Shown: in pieces, positions 11,074 to 21,167 of the stretch
How positions within the stretch are numbered: the stretch's first letter is position 1
Layout: each line of letters starts with the position of its first letter
NCBI GenBank assembly: GCA_033558025.1
Contig: JAUCEF010000105.1
Coordinates: forward strand, 1-46,212
DNA: 46,212 nucleotides
Direction: 5' to 3'
From: Phytophthora sp. 'mugwort'
Lineage: Eukaryota > Oomycota > Peronosporomycetes > Peronosporales > Peronosporaceae
The notes under the pieces: generated by a model
Seen by the model: only the letters and a program-made list of their open reading frames with translations
Told to the model about the DNA's origin: nothing
Database searches by the model: none
Translations under genes and position numbers: made by a program

Positions 11074-11147
11074 TATGCTTAGAAAGATTTGAACTTTCAT
11101 TTTATAGATCCGCAATCTAACGCTTTATCCATTTAAGCTATAAGCAT
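11074..11147 (-). tRNA. trnR: tRNA-Arg (GCG)
   Basis: Acceptor ATGCTTA pairs with TAAGCAT. The anticodon loop TTGCGGA gives anticodon GCG. The anticodon stem has four good pairs and a terminal T-T mismatch. With G at position 34 it should read CGU and CGC, yet CGA codons occur in the genes here (for example in nad1), so wobble or import must cover them. Confidence 0.9.
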
Positions 11148-11157
11148 AAGTTTAATT

Positions 11158-11484
11158 TTAATTTTTTTTTATAATTTTAATATTTATTAATGAATTTTTA
11201 GATAAAAATTTTTTAATTAAAACTAAAAAATTTAATAAATAAAAAATATTTTTAAATTTTATATTAATTTTAGAAGTATAATTTTTATGAATAAAATGTT
11301 CACGTGATTTTTTATTTACATGGGGAGATCTTAATAATGTAAAAATTTTTTTTTTTTGTTTTGTTTGAAATACACCGGGTATTTGAATATTTTTGAATTT
11401 ATTAATTTTTTTTAATTTTAATAAATTTTGTTTGAGTTGATTTATTTTTTGAAATGATTTAAAAGTTATTCTTAAAAGATACAT
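11158..11484 (-). CDS. rps10: Ribosomal protein S10
   Basis: This 108-residue small-subunit protein is recognised by the central block IPGVFQTKQKKKIFTLLRSP followed by HVNKKSREHF, which matches the conserved S10 loop. The rest is diverged and Lys/Ile-rich. It lies between trnF upstream and trnR downstream. Confidence 0.88.
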   Translation of the reverse strand: MYLLRITFKSFQKINQLKQNLLKLKKINKFKNIQIPGVFQTKQKKKIFTLLRSPHVNKKSREHFIHKNYTSKINIKFKNIFYLLNFLVLIKKFLSKNSLINIKIIKKN

Positions 11485-11500
11485 ATTTTAATAATAAAAT

Positions 11501-11574
11501 TGTCTGGAGGTGGATTTGAACCACCGACACAAAGATTTTCAGTCTTTTACTCTAACCAACTGAGCTATCCAAAC
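11501..11574 (-). tRNA. trnF: tRNA-Phe (GAA)
   Basis: Acceptor GTTTGGA pairs with TCCAGAC with one G-T pair. The anticodon stem AAAGA/TCTTT encloses CTGAAAA, anticodon GAA. It lies six bases after the nad2 stop on the same strand. Confidence 0.95.
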
Positions 11575-11580
11575 TAAATA

Positions 11581-13074
11581 TTATATTAATAAATATAAAT
11601 AAATTTTGTTTAAATTTATTAATATAATATTAGGATAAATAAATAAAAATAAAATAAATTGAGTACTAATTAATAATATTATACTTTGACTTTTATTTAT
11701 TTGTGAAATATACATTTTTCTAAATATTTTTTCAAAATAAATAATTTTAATTATTTTTAAATAATAAAAAGAGCTTAAAACACTTATAATAATACCAAAA
11801 AATACTAAACTAAAATAATTATTTTTAATAGCTGAAAAAAATATAAATAATTTTGAAAAAAAACCCGCTAATGGGGGTATACCAGCTAATGAAAAAATAT
11901 TTATGATTATAATAATAGCAATTAATTTATTAATAGTATATATATTTGATAAATCTGTTAAATATTTAATTGGTTTATGATTGATATTTAAAGATAAATA
12001 AGAAGTCCATAAATTAATACTTGTTATAATATAAATTATAATATATAATAAAATAAATGGAATATTATTTAACATATTTGAAGTAAATCCTATTAATATA
12101 AAACCTACATGACTTATTGCACTATAAGCTAATAATCTTTTGATTTTTTTTTGTTGTAATGCCGATAATGCACCGATTAACATAGATAAAAATGAAATAA
12201 TATAAAAAAAAATTTCAAAGAAATATGAAATATTAAAAAAAATCTCAAAAAATAAACGAATTAAAATTCCTATAAAAGCAATTTTTGGTACAATAGCAAA
12301 AAAACTTGAAATATTATTTGGAGCACCTTCATATACATCAGGCAACCAAAAATGAAAAGGTGTAGCACCTATTTTAAATAAAATACCAACTAAAATAAAA
12401 ATTAATCCATAAGATAAACTAATTAATATATTTATATTATCTAAAAAATTTATATTTGATAATATTAAAAAAATATTATTAAAATTTAATGAACCTGTAA
12501 TAGCATAAATTATTGAAGAACCAAATAGAATAAAACCTGAAGCAATTGATCCTAAAATAAAATATTTTAAACCAGCCTCAATTGATAATATCGATTTTTT
12601 TTGGGTGGATGTTAATATATAAAAACTTAAACTTTGTAATTCAATTGCTAAATATAAAGTAATAAAATGATTTGCAGATACCAATAACATTAAACCCAAT
12701 AATGATATTAACATTAATATATTAATTTCATATGAATTTATTTTTTGTTGTATTAAATATTTTTGTTGTATTAAAAAACAAATAATTGTTAATAAAATTA
12801 AAATTATTTTAATAAATTGTGTAAAATTATTAATAAGTAATACACCATTTAATATGTTACTTGAAATATTTGTTATATTTAACGTTAATATTAAAAGAAT
12901 TAATAATAAATATATTATTATAGTAGTAATATTTTTAATAATCAAAATTTTTTGAGCATTTTGATTTTTTTTATAAAAAACACCAAATAATAATAAAATT
13001 AATAAAAAAGTTGTTAAAAAAAATTCGGGGATAATAATTTCAAAATTATTATTAAAAATTTCCTGAAAAAACAT
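11581..13074 (-). CDS. nad2: NADH dehydrogenase subunit 2
   Basis: This 497-residue antiporter-like subunit of complex I (NuoN family) has about fourteen hydrophobic segments. Landmarks are the ELQSLSFYIL block with the key Glu, FKIGATPFHFWLPDVYEGAP, and KIKRLLAYSAISHVGFI with a conserved Lys. The gene is divergent from nad7, with a 116-bp spacer between them. Confidence 0.96.
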   Translation of the reverse strand: MFFQEIFNNNFEIIIPEFFLTTFLLILLLFGVFYKKNQNAQKILIIKNITTIIIYLLLILLILTLNITNISSNILNGVLLINNFTQFIKIILILLTIICFLIQQKYLIQQKINSYEINILMLISLLGLMLLVSANHFITLYLAIELQSLSFYILTSTQKKSILSIEAGLKYFILGSIASGFILFGSSIIYAITGSLNFNNIFLILSNINFLDNINILISLSYGLIFILVGILFKIGATPFHFWLPDVYEGAPNNISSFFAIVPKIAFIGILIRLFFEIFFNISYFFEIFFYIISFLSMLIGALSALQQKKIKRLLAYSAISHVGFILIGFTSNMLNNIPFILLYIIIYIITSINLWTSYLSLNINHKPIKYLTDLSNIYTINKLIAIIIIINIFSLAGIPPLAGFFSKLFIFFSAIKNNYFSLVFFGIIISVLSSFYYLKIIKIIYFEKIFRKMYISQINKSQSIILLISTQFILFLFIYPNIILINLNKIYLYLLI

Positions 13075-13190
13075 AATGTAATAAAAGAAATAAATATTTT
13101 AAAAATACTTACTTACTATATATGCTATATATTTATAAAAAAATTAATTTATAAATATTATATTTTTATTAAAAAAAAAAAAAAAAAAAA
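13075..13190. promoter_or_regulatory. Divergent nad2/nad7 spacer, candidate promoter
   Basis: The genes on either side are transcribed away from this gap, so transcription of both arms could start here. It contains TATATGCTATATA at 13119-13131, matching 12 of 13 bases of TATATGGTATATA in the rpl2/rps13 divergent gap (39080-39092). It ends in a run of 20 A directly before the nad7 ATG. The promoter role is inferred from position and the shared motif only. Confidence 0.4.
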
Positions 13191-14369
13191 ATGTCATTAA
13201 AAAAAATTAAAAATTTTTCTATAAATTTTGGTCCACAACATCCAGCGGCTCATGGTGTTTTACGTTTAATTTTAGAATTAAACGGTGAAGTTGTTAAAAA
13301 AGCTGATTCACATATAGGTTTATTACATAGAGGTACAGAAAAATTAATTGAATATAAAAATTATTTACAGGCGTTACCTTATTTTGATCGTTTAGATTAT
13401 GTATCTATGATGTGTCAAGAACATGCATATGTTTTGGCTATTGAAAAATTATTAAATTGTGATATACCTTTACGAGCACAATATATAAGAGTTTTATTTT
13501 CAGAAATAACACGTATCTTAAATCATTTATTAGCTGTATGTTGTCATGCTTTAGATGTAGGAGCTATGACACCTTATTTTTGGGGATTTGAAGAACGTGA
13601 GAAATTAATGGAATTTTATGAACGTGTTTCTGGTGCACGTATGCATGCAGCTTATTTTAGACCTGGAGGTGTTAATCAAGATTTGCCTAAAGGTTTGTTA
13701 AATGATATATATATTTTTTGTGAACAATTTAATACCCGTTTAGATGAAATTGAAGAAATGTTAACTAATAATAGAATTTGGAAACAAAGATTAGTAGATA
13801 TTGGTATTATATCTGCTAAAGATGCTTTAAATTTTGGTTTTAGTGGTGTTATGTTACGTGGATCAGGTATTTCATGGGATTTACGTAAAACACAACCTTA
13901 TGAAATTTATGATCAATTAAAATTTGATATACCTGTAGGTACAAATGGCGATTGTTATGATCGTTATTTAATTAGAATAGAAGAAATGCGACAATCAATT
14001 CGAATTATTTTGCAAGTACTTAATAAAATTCCCCAAGGTCCTATTAAATTAGATGATAAAAAAATTACAAATCCAAATAGAATTCAAATTAAAAATTCTA
14101 TGGAGTCTTTAATTCATCATTTTAAATATTATTCAGAAAATATTTGTGTAAATGCTGGTGAAACTTATACAGTTATTGAGGCACCTAAAGGTGAGTATGG
14201 TGTTTATTTAGTAGCAGATGGTACAAATAAACCCTACAGATGTAAAATTAAATCACCAGGATTTTTACATTTACAAGCATTAGATTTTATAGCTAAAAAT
14301 CATATGATTGCTGATGTTGTTACAATTATTGGTACTTTAGATGTTGTTTTTGGTGAAATTGATCGTTAA
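13191..14369 (+). CDS. nad7: NADH dehydrogenase subunit 7
   Basis: This 392-residue, 49-kDa subunit (NuoD family) of the complex I peripheral arm lines the quinone site. Visible blocks are [15 protein letters not shown] near residues 12-26, [29 protein letters not shown], and the C-terminal [14 protein letters not shown]. The start is the ATG directly after a run of 20 A. Confidence 0.97.
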   Translation: MSLKKIKNFSINFGPQHPAAHGVLRLILELNGEVVKKADSHIGLLHRGTEKLIEYKNYLQALPYFDRLDYVSMMCQEHAYVLAIEKLLNCDIPLRAQYIRVLFSEITRILNHLLAVCCHALDVGAMTPYFWGFEEREKLMEFYERVSGARMHAAYFRPGGVNQDLPKGLLNDIYIFCEQFNTRLDEIEEMLTNNRIWKQRLVDIGIISAKDALNFGFSGVMLRGSGISWDLRKTQPYEIYDQLKFDIPVGTNGDCYDRYLIRIEEMRQSIRIILQVLNKIPQGPIKLDDKKITNPNRIQIKNSMESLIHHFKYYSENICVNAGETYTVIEAPKGEYGVYLVADGTNKPYRCKIKSPGFLHLQALDFIAKNHMIADVVTIIGTLDVVFGEIDR

Positions 14370-14407
14370 TATTAATTATTAGAATAAAATTTTATTTTCA
14401 ATAAATT

Positions 14408-14827
14408 ATGCAAAAAAAAAAATTTAAAAAGTATAAATTAAATCAATTACAAAAAATTAAACAAACTTATAAATATATATATATATTTCGTTATAATGAT
14501 TTAAATATTAATGAAATAATATCTTTAAAAAAAAAAATTAAAAAATTTGATTATAAATCTTTAATATTAAATCAAAATTTAATTATTGATATTTTTTTAA
14601 AATTAAAAGGACAAGGTTCTATTTTAATAATTTATGGAAATAATGAATTAAATTTAATAAGGGATTTATATAATTTTAAAAAACTTGAATTAATTTATTT
14701 GAGTATTCAAAATAATATTTATTCTAATTTAAAAGTAAAACAAATATTATCTAAAAACTATCCACCTTTAAATAATTTAATTGTTCAATCATTTTTAAAT
14801 TTTATATATTATTTAAGAAAAATTTAA
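14408..14827 (+). CDS. rpl10: Probable ribosomal protein L10
   Basis: This is a 139-residue, Lys/Ile/Leu-rich protein. The order of features matches L10: a basic N-terminus, a hydrophobic strand (YIYIFRYNDL) followed by a helix NEIISLKKKIKKF, a short strand, then LKGQGSILIIYG near residues 77-88 resembling the L10 'LkG...iaf' block. It ends with a Pro-containing helix region, NYPPLNNLIVQSFLNFI. No catalytic residue exists to confirm this, so the call rests on pattern. It lies between nad7 and trnH. Confidence 0.5.
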   Translation: MQKKKFKKYKLNQLQKIKQTYKYIYIFRYNDLNINEIISLKKKIKKFDYKSLILNQNLIIDIFLKLKGQGSILIIYGNNELNLIRDLYNFKKLELIYLSIQNNIYSNLKVKQILSKNYPPLNNLIVQSFLNFIYYLRKI

Positions 14828-14830
14828 AAA

Positions 14831-14903
14831 GGCGATTATAACTTAAAGGTAGAGTGTTAGATTGTGGGTCTAAGTGTTATGGGTTCAAGTCCCATTTTTC
14901 GCC
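14831..14903 (+). tRNA. trnH: tRNA-His (GTG)
   Basis: The anticodon stem TTAGA/TCTAA encloses TTGTGGG, anticodon GTG. An encoded extra 5' G (14831) faces C at the discriminator position, the tRNA-His identity mark. The acceptor stem GCGATTA/TTTTCGC has T-T mismatches near its base, so the stem is weaker than in its neighbours. Confidence 0.9.
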
Positions 14904-14925
14904 CATTTTTAAATTAAATTTTTTT

Positions 14926-16401
14926 ATGTTTAATAAGTTTATATTAATTTTTTTACTTATTTTACCATTAATTACGGTTATTATATTAGCTTTTTCGAAA
15001 AATGAAAAATTTATAAAAAATTTTAGTATTTTTATGTCTTTTTTCATTTTTTTAATGTCATTACCTTTATGGATTTTATTTGATAAATCAACTTCTAATT
15101 TTCAATATTTATTTAAAATAGAATGGATTAGTCAATTTAATATTAATTTTTATTTAGGTATTGATGGTATTTCATTATTTTTTATAATTTTAACAACATT
15201 TTTGATTCCAATCTGTATGTTAATTAGTTATGAAATGATTAATAAAAATATAAAAGAATATTTTATTTTATATTTTATTTTAGAATTTTGTTTAATCATT
15301 TCATTTAGTATATTAGATGTACTTATTTTTTATATTTTCTTTGAAAGTGTATTAATTCCTATGTTTTTAATTATAGGTATTTGGGGTTCAAGAGAACGTA
15401 AAATTAAAGCTTCATATTTGTTTTTTATGTATACATTAGCAGGTTCATTATTTATGTTTATTGCCATTATTCATTTATTTTTAACTGTGGGTACAACTGA
15501 TTATCAAATATTATATTATAGTAATTTTAATTTTTCATATGAAAAATTTTATTTCTTAGCTTTTTTTTTATCATTTGCTGTTAAAGTTCCAATGTTACCT
15601 TTTCATGTTTGGTTACCGGAAGCACATGTTGAAGCACCTACCGCAGGTTCTGTACTATTAGCTGGTATTTTATTAAAATTAGGATCATACGGTATGATTA
15701 GGTTTTTAGTTCCTTTATTTCCTAAAGCTGCATTATATTTTACACCGTATATTTTAGTTTTATGTTTAATATCTGTTATTTATGCGTCATTAACAGCTAT
15801 ACGACAAACAGATTTGAAACGTATTATTGCTTATGCATCAGTTGCTCATATGAATTTTATAATATTGGGTATTTTTTCTTTAACTATTCAAGGATTAGAA
15901 GGTAGTATTATTCAAATGATTAGTCATGGTTTAGTATCGAGTGGTTTATTTTTTTCAATTGGATGTTTATATGATCGATATCATACAAGATTTATTAATT
16001 ATTATGGTGGTTTAGCACATACAATGCCTTTATTTTGTATTGCATTATTTATTTATGTATTAGCAAATATGTCTATTCCAGGTTCAAGTAGTTTTGTGGG
16101 TGAAATTCTTATTTTAACTGGAGTTTTTGAAGATAATACTACAACAGCTGTTTTTGCGACAATTGGTATGTTTTTGGGTGGGGTATATTCTTTATTATTT
16201 TATAATCGAATTTGTTATGGTAATATTCAAAATATTTATTTAAAAATTTATTATGATTTAACTTATCGTGAATTTTTAATTCATTTAATATTAATTATAA
16301 ATATCTTTTTATTAGGTTTATATCCTAAAATTTTTGAAAGTTGTATGCATGAAAGTGTTTCAAAAATTTTAATACATATTGATTTTTCTTATTTTTATTA
16401 A
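14926..16401 (+). CDS. nad4: NADH dehydrogenase subunit 4
   Basis: This 491-residue antiporter-like subunit of complex I (NuoM family) shows GIDGISLFFIILTTFLIPIC, the Glu-bearing FFESVLIPMFLIIGIWG, LPFHVWLPEAHVEAPTAGS and RIIAYASVAHMNFIILG. The frame extends upstream through trnH, but the ATG at 14926 gives the normal start. The stop lies inside an inverted repeat (16395-16422). Confidence 0.97.
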   Translation: MFNKFILIFLLILPLITVIILAFSKNEKFIKNFSIFMSFFIFLMSLPLWILFDKSTSNFQYLFKIEWISQFNINFYLGIDGISLFFIILTTFLIPICMLISYEMINKNIKEYFILYFILEFCLIISFSILDVLIFYIFFESVLIPMFLIIGIWGSRERKIKASYLFFMYTLAGSLFMFIAIIHLFLTVGTTDYQILYYSNFNFSYEKFYFLAFFLSFAVKVPMLPFHVWLPEAHVEAPTAGSVLLAGILLKLGSYGMIRFLVPLFPKAALYFTPYILVLCLISVIYASLTAIRQTDLKRIIAYASVAHMNFIILGIFSLTIQGLEGSIIQMISHGLVSSGLFFSIGCLYDRYHTRFINYYGGLAHTMPLFCIALFIYVLANMSIPGSSSFVGEILILTGVFEDNTTTAVFATIGMFLGGVYSLLFYNRICYGNIQNIYLKIYYDLTYREFLIHLILIINIFLLGLYPKIFESCMHESVSKILIHIDFSYFY

Positions 16402-16422
16402 ACAAAATTTTTTGTTTAATAA
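16395..16422 (+). terminator. Hairpin at the nad4 3' end
   Basis: A perfect 13-base inverted repeat, left arm 16395-16407 and right arm 16410-16422, overlaps the nad4 stop and ends four bases before trnE. It is one of several such structures at gene ends in the + strand cluster. A role in 3'-end formation or RNA stability is inferred. Confidence 0.5.
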
Positions 16423-16425
16423 AAA

Positions 16426-16497
16426 GCCCTTTTAGTCTAATGGTTAGGACATTACCTTTTCACGGTAAAAATACGAGTTCAATTCTCGTAAAGGGTA
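16426..16497 (+). tRNA. trnE: tRNA-Glu (TTC)
   Basis: Acceptor GCCCTTT pairs with AAAGGGT. The anticodon stem TTACC/GGTAA encloses TTTTCAC, anticodon TTC. It lies between nad4 and atp1. Confidence 0.95.
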
Positions 16498-16576
16498 TAA
16501 AAAATATATATTTGATATATTTTGGTAATTATAATAATTTATAATTATTAAATAATATGATAATTTAATAACCTCT

Positions 16577-18106
16577 ATGGCTATTGAATTATCATATATA
16601 CTGGAATCAAATATTAAAAAATATAAAGATGAAAAAAGTTTACAAGAAACAGGTATTGTTCTTTCAATGAGTGATGGTATTGCAAGATGTTATGGTTTAA
16701 CTAAAATTCAAGCAGGTGAAATGGTTGAATTTAATAATGGTAATATTAAAGGAATGGCTTTAAATTTAGAACCTGATGTTGTTGGTGTTGTTGTTTTTAG
16801 TAATGATAGAGAAATTCAAGAAGGTAATTTTGTACGAAGAACTGGATCTATTGTTAGTGTACCTGTAGGACCTGAAGTATTAGGTAGAGTAGTTGATGCT
16901 TTAGGACAACCCATTGATGGTAAAGGTCAAATTAACAGTAAATTAGAAAGTAGAGTTGAAGTTAAAGCTCCAGGTATTATGCCTAGAGAAAGTGTTAAAC
17001 AACCTGTACAAACAGGTTTAAAAGCTGTAGATAGTTTAATTCCTATTGGTCGTGGTCAAAGGGAATTAATTATTGGTGATAGACAAACAGGTAAAACATC
17101 TATTGCTATTGATACTATAATTAATCAAAGAGAACCTCATTTAAAAAAAGATATAAATAATCAATTATATTGTATTTATGTAGGTGTTGGTCAAAAAAGA
17201 TCAACAATTGCTGAATTAACAAAAACTTTAGAAGAAAAAAATGCAATGTTTTTTTCTGTTATTGTAGCGGCTACTGCTTCAGATTCAGCACCCTTACAAT
17301 ATTTAGCTCCATATACTGGTTGTGCTTTAGGTGAATATTTTAGAGATAATGGTAAACATGCTGTTATTTTCTATGATGATTTATCAAAACAAGCGGTAGC
17401 TTATAGACAAATGTCTTTATTATTAAGAAGACCTCCAGGTAGAGAAGCTTATCCTGGAGATGTTTTTTATTTACACTCTCGTTTATTAGAAAGAGCTGCT
17501 AAAATGAATAAAAAAATTGGTGGTGGTTCATTAACCGCATTACCTATTATTGAAACACAAGCTGGAGATGTTTCTGCTTATATTCCAACAAATGTTATTT
17601 CAATTACTGATGGACAAATTTTTTTAGAAACAGAATTATTTAATGAAGGTCAAAGACCTGCAATTAGTGTTGGATTATCTGTAAGTCGTGTTGGTTCTTC
17701 TGCACAAATTAAAGCTATGAAACAAATTGCTGGTACAATGAAATTAGAATTAGCACAATTTAGAGAAGTACAAGCATTTGCTCAATTTGGTTCTGATTTA
17801 GATGCTACAACTCAACAACAATTAAATAGAGGGATTAGATTAACAGAAATGTTAAAACAAGGTTTAAATATACCGTTATCTGTTGAAAATCAAATTGTAA
17901 TTATTTATTTAGGTGTACGTGGTTTCTTAGATAAAATTGCTGTTGATAAAATTTCAAGTTTTGAAATTAGTTGGTTAAATTTTATAAAAAATAATCATTT
18001 TAATATTTTAGAAGAAATCTTAAATAAAAAAGAAATATCTAAAGAATTAGAAAAAAAACTTAATATTTTAGCAACAAATTTTACTAATAATTTTATTACA
18101 AAATAA
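16577..18106 (+). CDS. atp1: ATP synthase F1 subunit alpha
   Basis: This 509-residue alpha subunit of the F1 head has the Walker A motif GDRQTGKTS near residues 171-179, the Walker B region [13 protein letters not shown], and the signature [17 protein letters not shown] near 370. Mitochondrial coding of atp1 is an ancestral trait kept in plants, jakobids and stramenopiles. The stop codon is inside a long inverted repeat. Confidence 0.98.
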   Translation: MAIELSYILESNIKKYKDEKSLQETGIVLSMSDGIARCYGLTKIQAGEMVEFNNGNIKGMALNLEPDVVGVVVFSNDREIQEGNFVRRTGSIVSVPVGPEVLGRVVDALGQPIDGKGQINSKLESRVEVKAPGIMPRESVKQPVQTGLKAVDSLIPIGRGQRELIIGDRQTGKTSIAIDTIINQREPHLKKDINNQLYCIYVGVGQKRSTIAELTKTLEEKNAMFFSVIVAATASDSAPLQYLAPYTGCALGEYFRDNGKHAVIFYDDLSKQAVAYRQMSLLLRRPPGREAYPGDVFYLHSRLLERAAKMNKKIGGGSLTALPIIETQAGDVSAYIPTNVISITDGQIFLETELFNEGQRPAISVGLSVSRVGSSAQIKAMKQIAGTMKLELAQFREVQAFAQFGSDLDATTQQQLNRGIRLTEMLKQGLNIPLSVENQIVIIYLGVRGFLDKIAVDKISSFEISWLNFIKNNHFNILEEILNKKEISKELEKKLNILATNFTNNFITK

Positions 18107-18150
18107 TATAATTATTTTTTTATTAATAAAAAATAATTATAATATTTTGT
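18099..18150 (+). terminator. 26-bp inverted repeat at the atp1 3' end
   Basis: Bases 18099-18124 and 18125-18150 are inverted copies of each other with a single mismatch in 26. The left arm includes the atp1 stop codon, so the transcript could fold into a long hairpin right at the end of the reading frame. The arms are too long to be chance even at this base composition. Confidence 0.6.
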
Positions 18151-18175
18151 AAATAAAACATAACAGATAAAAATT

Positions 18176-18201
18176 AATTATTTTCTATATAGAAAATAAT
18201 T
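18176..18201. other. Perfect 26-bp palindrome between atp1 and nad5
   Basis: AATTATTTTCTAT at 18176-18188 is followed immediately by its reverse complement at 18189-18201. It lies in the 204-bp spacer (18107-18310) between atp1 and nad5, which otherwise holds only A/T-rich sequence and the inverted repeat at the atp1 end. Confidence 0.6.
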
Positions 18202-18310
18202 TTAAATATTATTCTAATATTAATTTTTTAAAAAATATTTATTCTTTAAGAAGAATTATTTTAAAATTATTATTATATTTTTAAATAATTTAAATTTATT
18301 TTATTCTATT

Positions 18311-20306
18311 ATGTTATTATTAACTTTAATTTTTTTACCTTTTTTAGGTTCAGTAGCTTCTGGATTATTTGGTTTTTATATTGGCCGTAAAGGTTCTGTA
18401 TTTATAACCACATTAACAACTTTTTTAAGTTGTCTTTTTTCATTTATTATTATATATAATTCAATTACAAATGAATATGAGTATATTATTTATATTTCAA
18501 ATTGGATTAATAGTGGTTTATTTAATTGTAATTGGTGTTTTTTATTTGATAGTTTAACTATGATAATGTTAATTGTTGTAACAAGTATTTCAACTTTAGT
18601 TCATTTATATTCTTCTAAATATATGGATCATGATCCACATTTATCTAGATTTATGTCATATTTATCACTATTTACTTTTTTTATGATTATATTAGTTACA
18701 GGTGATAATTTTATGCAAATGTTTGTTGGATGGGAAGGTGTTGGTTTTTGTTCATATTTATTAATTAATTTTTGGTTTACACGTTTACAAGCGAATAAAG
18801 CAGCTATAAAAGCTATGTTAGTTAATCGAATTAGTGATTTAATCTTATTATTAGGTGTATTAACTGTTTTTTATAATATTAGAACTATTGAATATTTTAG
18901 TACATTTGCAGCAATTTCTATTGTTAAAGATTTTAAATTTATTTTTTTTAATTATATTTTAAGTATTATTGATGTTGCGTGTATTTTAATTTTTATAGGT
19001 GCTATGGGTAAATCTGCTCAAATTTTTTTACATTTATGGTTACCCGATGCTATGGAAGGACCTACGCCGGTTTCGGCATTAATCCATGCAGCGACTATGG
19101 TAACTGCTGGTGTTTATTTAATTGCACGTTGTTCACCAATGTTTGAATATTCAATGTTTTCTTTAAAAGTTATTACAATTATTGGAGCTTCTACAGCCTT
19201 TTTCTCAAGTACAATTGGTCTAGTACAAAATGATTTTAAAAAAATAGTTGCCTATTCTACTTGTAGTCAATTAGGTTATATGTTTTTTGCTTGTGGATTA
19301 TCAAATTATCCTTTAGCTATTTTTCATTTATCAAATCATGCATATTTTAAAGCATTATTATTTTTATGTTCCGGTGCTGTAATTCATGCTATGGGTGATG
19401 AACAAGATATAAGAAAAATGGTGTGGTTTAAGAAGAATTTTACCTTTTACTTATATAATGTTTTTAATAGGTTCATTATCTTTAATGGGTTTTCCTTTTT
19501 TAACTGGTTTTTATTCTAAAGATTTAATATTAGAAGTTGCATTTTCAAGTTTTAGTGAAACAGGTCATTTTGCTTATTGGTTGGGTACTATTGGTGCATT
19601 TTTTACGGCATTCTATTCAACACGTTTATTATTTTTTGCTTTTTTAAGTGAAACTAATGCCTATAAAAATGTTATTAAAAATGCACATGATGTTCCATTA
19701 GAAATGGGTATTCCTTTAGGAGTTTTAGCATTTGGTAGTATTTTTATAGGTTATATTTCTAAAGATATGTTTGTTGGGTTAGGTTCAAATTTTTGGAATA
19801 ACTCAATTTATATAAATCCATTTAATAATCAAATGATTGATGCTGAATTTTTACCAACATTTTTTAAATTATTACCTGTTATTTTAAGTTTTTGTGGCTT
19901 ATTTTGTGCCTTTTATTTATATTTTTTTAAATTTAGATTTTTATATAACTTAAAAATTTCAAAATATGGTCTTTATTTTTATAATTTTTTAAATAGAAAA
20001 TGGTATTTTGATAAAATTTATTATGAATTTATTAATCAATATATATTAAAAGTTGGTTATAATGTAACATATAAAATGATTGATAAAGGTTTAATTGAAA
20101 TGTGTGGTCCTTTTGGTTTAATAACCGTTTTTTCTTTCTTAAGTCAAAAAATAATTTTATTACAAACAGGTTATATTTATCACTATTCATTATTAATGTT
20201 AATTAGCATTATTTGTTTAATAAATATTATTTTTTTTTCTATTATTTATTTTTTTAATATTATTACTATTTTATTATTTTTATTTATTTTTTTATTAATT
20301 AAATAA
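18311..20306 (+). CDS. nad5: NADH dehydrogenase subunit 5, frame broken by one base
   Basis: This antiporter-like subunit of complex I (NuoL family) has about 665 residues once the frame is followed across the break. Landmarks are DPHLSRFMSYLSLFTFFM, GWEGVGFCSYLLINFWFTR, LWLPDAMEGPTPVSALIHAA and, after the break, the C-terminal lateral-helix region. The N-terminal frame runs out of homology after GDEQDIRKM at 19420, and the downstream frame resumes from 19425. One extra T near 19422 accounts for the shift; the family has Gly-Gly-Leu-Arg-Arg here. It is not in a homopolymer. Sequencing error is the likeliest cause. The stop lies in a hairpin. Confidence 0.93.
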
Positions 20307-20319
20307 AAATAATAAAATA
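20267..20319 (+). terminator. 20-bp inverted repeat around the nad5 stop
   Basis: Arms 20267-20286 and 20300-20319 are perfect inverted repeats of 20 bases with a 13-base loop. The right arm contains the nad5 stop codon (20304-20306). This is the third gene in a row in this cluster whose stop lies in a long hairpin. Confidence 0.6.
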
Positions 20320-20366
20320 TGTATCTTTTAAGATATAATTATAAATTTATATAATTTAAATACATT

Positions 20367-21077
20367 ATGGATTTCGAAACAATTTTCTTTTATACTTTTT
20401 CAACTATAGCTTTAACTTCAGCTATATTTGTAATATATTCTACAAATACAATATATTCTGCATTTTTTTTAATATTAGTTTTTACTAATTCAACTGGATT
20501 ATTATTAATTTCTGAAATTGAATTTTTATCAATAATGTTAATTATTATTTATGTAGGAGCTATTACTGTATTATTTTTATTTGTTATTATGATGCTAGAT
20601 GTTAATGTTTTAATTGATAAAAATAAAATAAAAAATAATTTTGGTTATTTACCAATTATTTTTTTAATTAGTTTTATTTTTTTTTTAGAAACGTTTGTTA
20701 TGTTTAGTAAAGTTTTTACATCATATTACCATTTAATAAATAATTCTTTTTTTACTCAAAAAGTAAATACTTTATTTTTTTTTCACGATAGTATGAAAGG
20801 TACTTTTGAAATATTTGTTGATGTCAAACCCTTTTTAAAAAATTTTATCTATCAATTAGATACTATTACAAATATTGAAACAATTGGACAAATTTTATAT
20901 AGTTATTATGCTTTTTTTTTTTTAGTTGCAGGTATTATATTATTAATAGCTTTAATAGGAGCGGTTACTTTAACTAAAAAGGAAAAAAAAAAATTTTTAA
21001 AACAAAATATTTATAAACAACTTTCACGAGATGCATTAAAAGCTATTTTTAATGTATATTCAGATAAAACTGTTTAA
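20367..21077 (+). CDS. nad6: NADH dehydrogenase subunit 6
   Basis: This 236-residue membrane subunit of complex I (NuoJ family) has the signature EIEFLSIMLIIIYVGAITVLFLFVIMM near residues 50-76, including the pi-bulge helix. The last hydrophobic helix GIILLIALIGAVTLTKKEKK is followed by a Lys-rich tail. The start is an ATG 60 bases after nad5. Confidence 0.95.
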   Translation: MDFETIFFYTFSTIALTSAIFVIYSTNTIYSAFFLILVFTNSTGLLLISEIEFLSIMLIIIYVGAITVLFLFVIMMLDVNVLIDKNKIKNNFGYLPIIFLISFIFFLETFVMFSKVFTSYYHLINNSFFTQKVNTLFFFHDSMKGTFEIFVDVKPFLKNFIYQLDTITNIETIGQILYSYYAFFFLVAGIILLIALIGAVTLTKKEKKKFLKQNIYKQLSRDALKAIFNVYSDKTV

Positions 21078-21094
21078 TTCTTAATAAAACTAAA

Positions 21095-21167
21095 ACAATC
21101 TTAACTTAATTGGTAGAGTATTAGCCTTCTAAGCTTTAAAATCTTGGTTCAAATCCAAGAGATTGTA
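21095..21167 (+). tRNA. trnR: tRNA-Arg (TCT)
   Basis: Acceptor ACAATCT pairs with AGATTGT. The anticodon loop CTTCTAA gives TCT, reading AGA and AGG. The flanks AATAAAACTAA (21083-21093) and its complement (21169-21179) extend the acceptor helix by 11 more base pairs, so the precursor would form one long stem. Confidence 0.95.

Noticed and set aside
14854..14925. Upstream extension of nad4
   Set aside because: It reads through trnH; the ATG at 14926 fits the family start.
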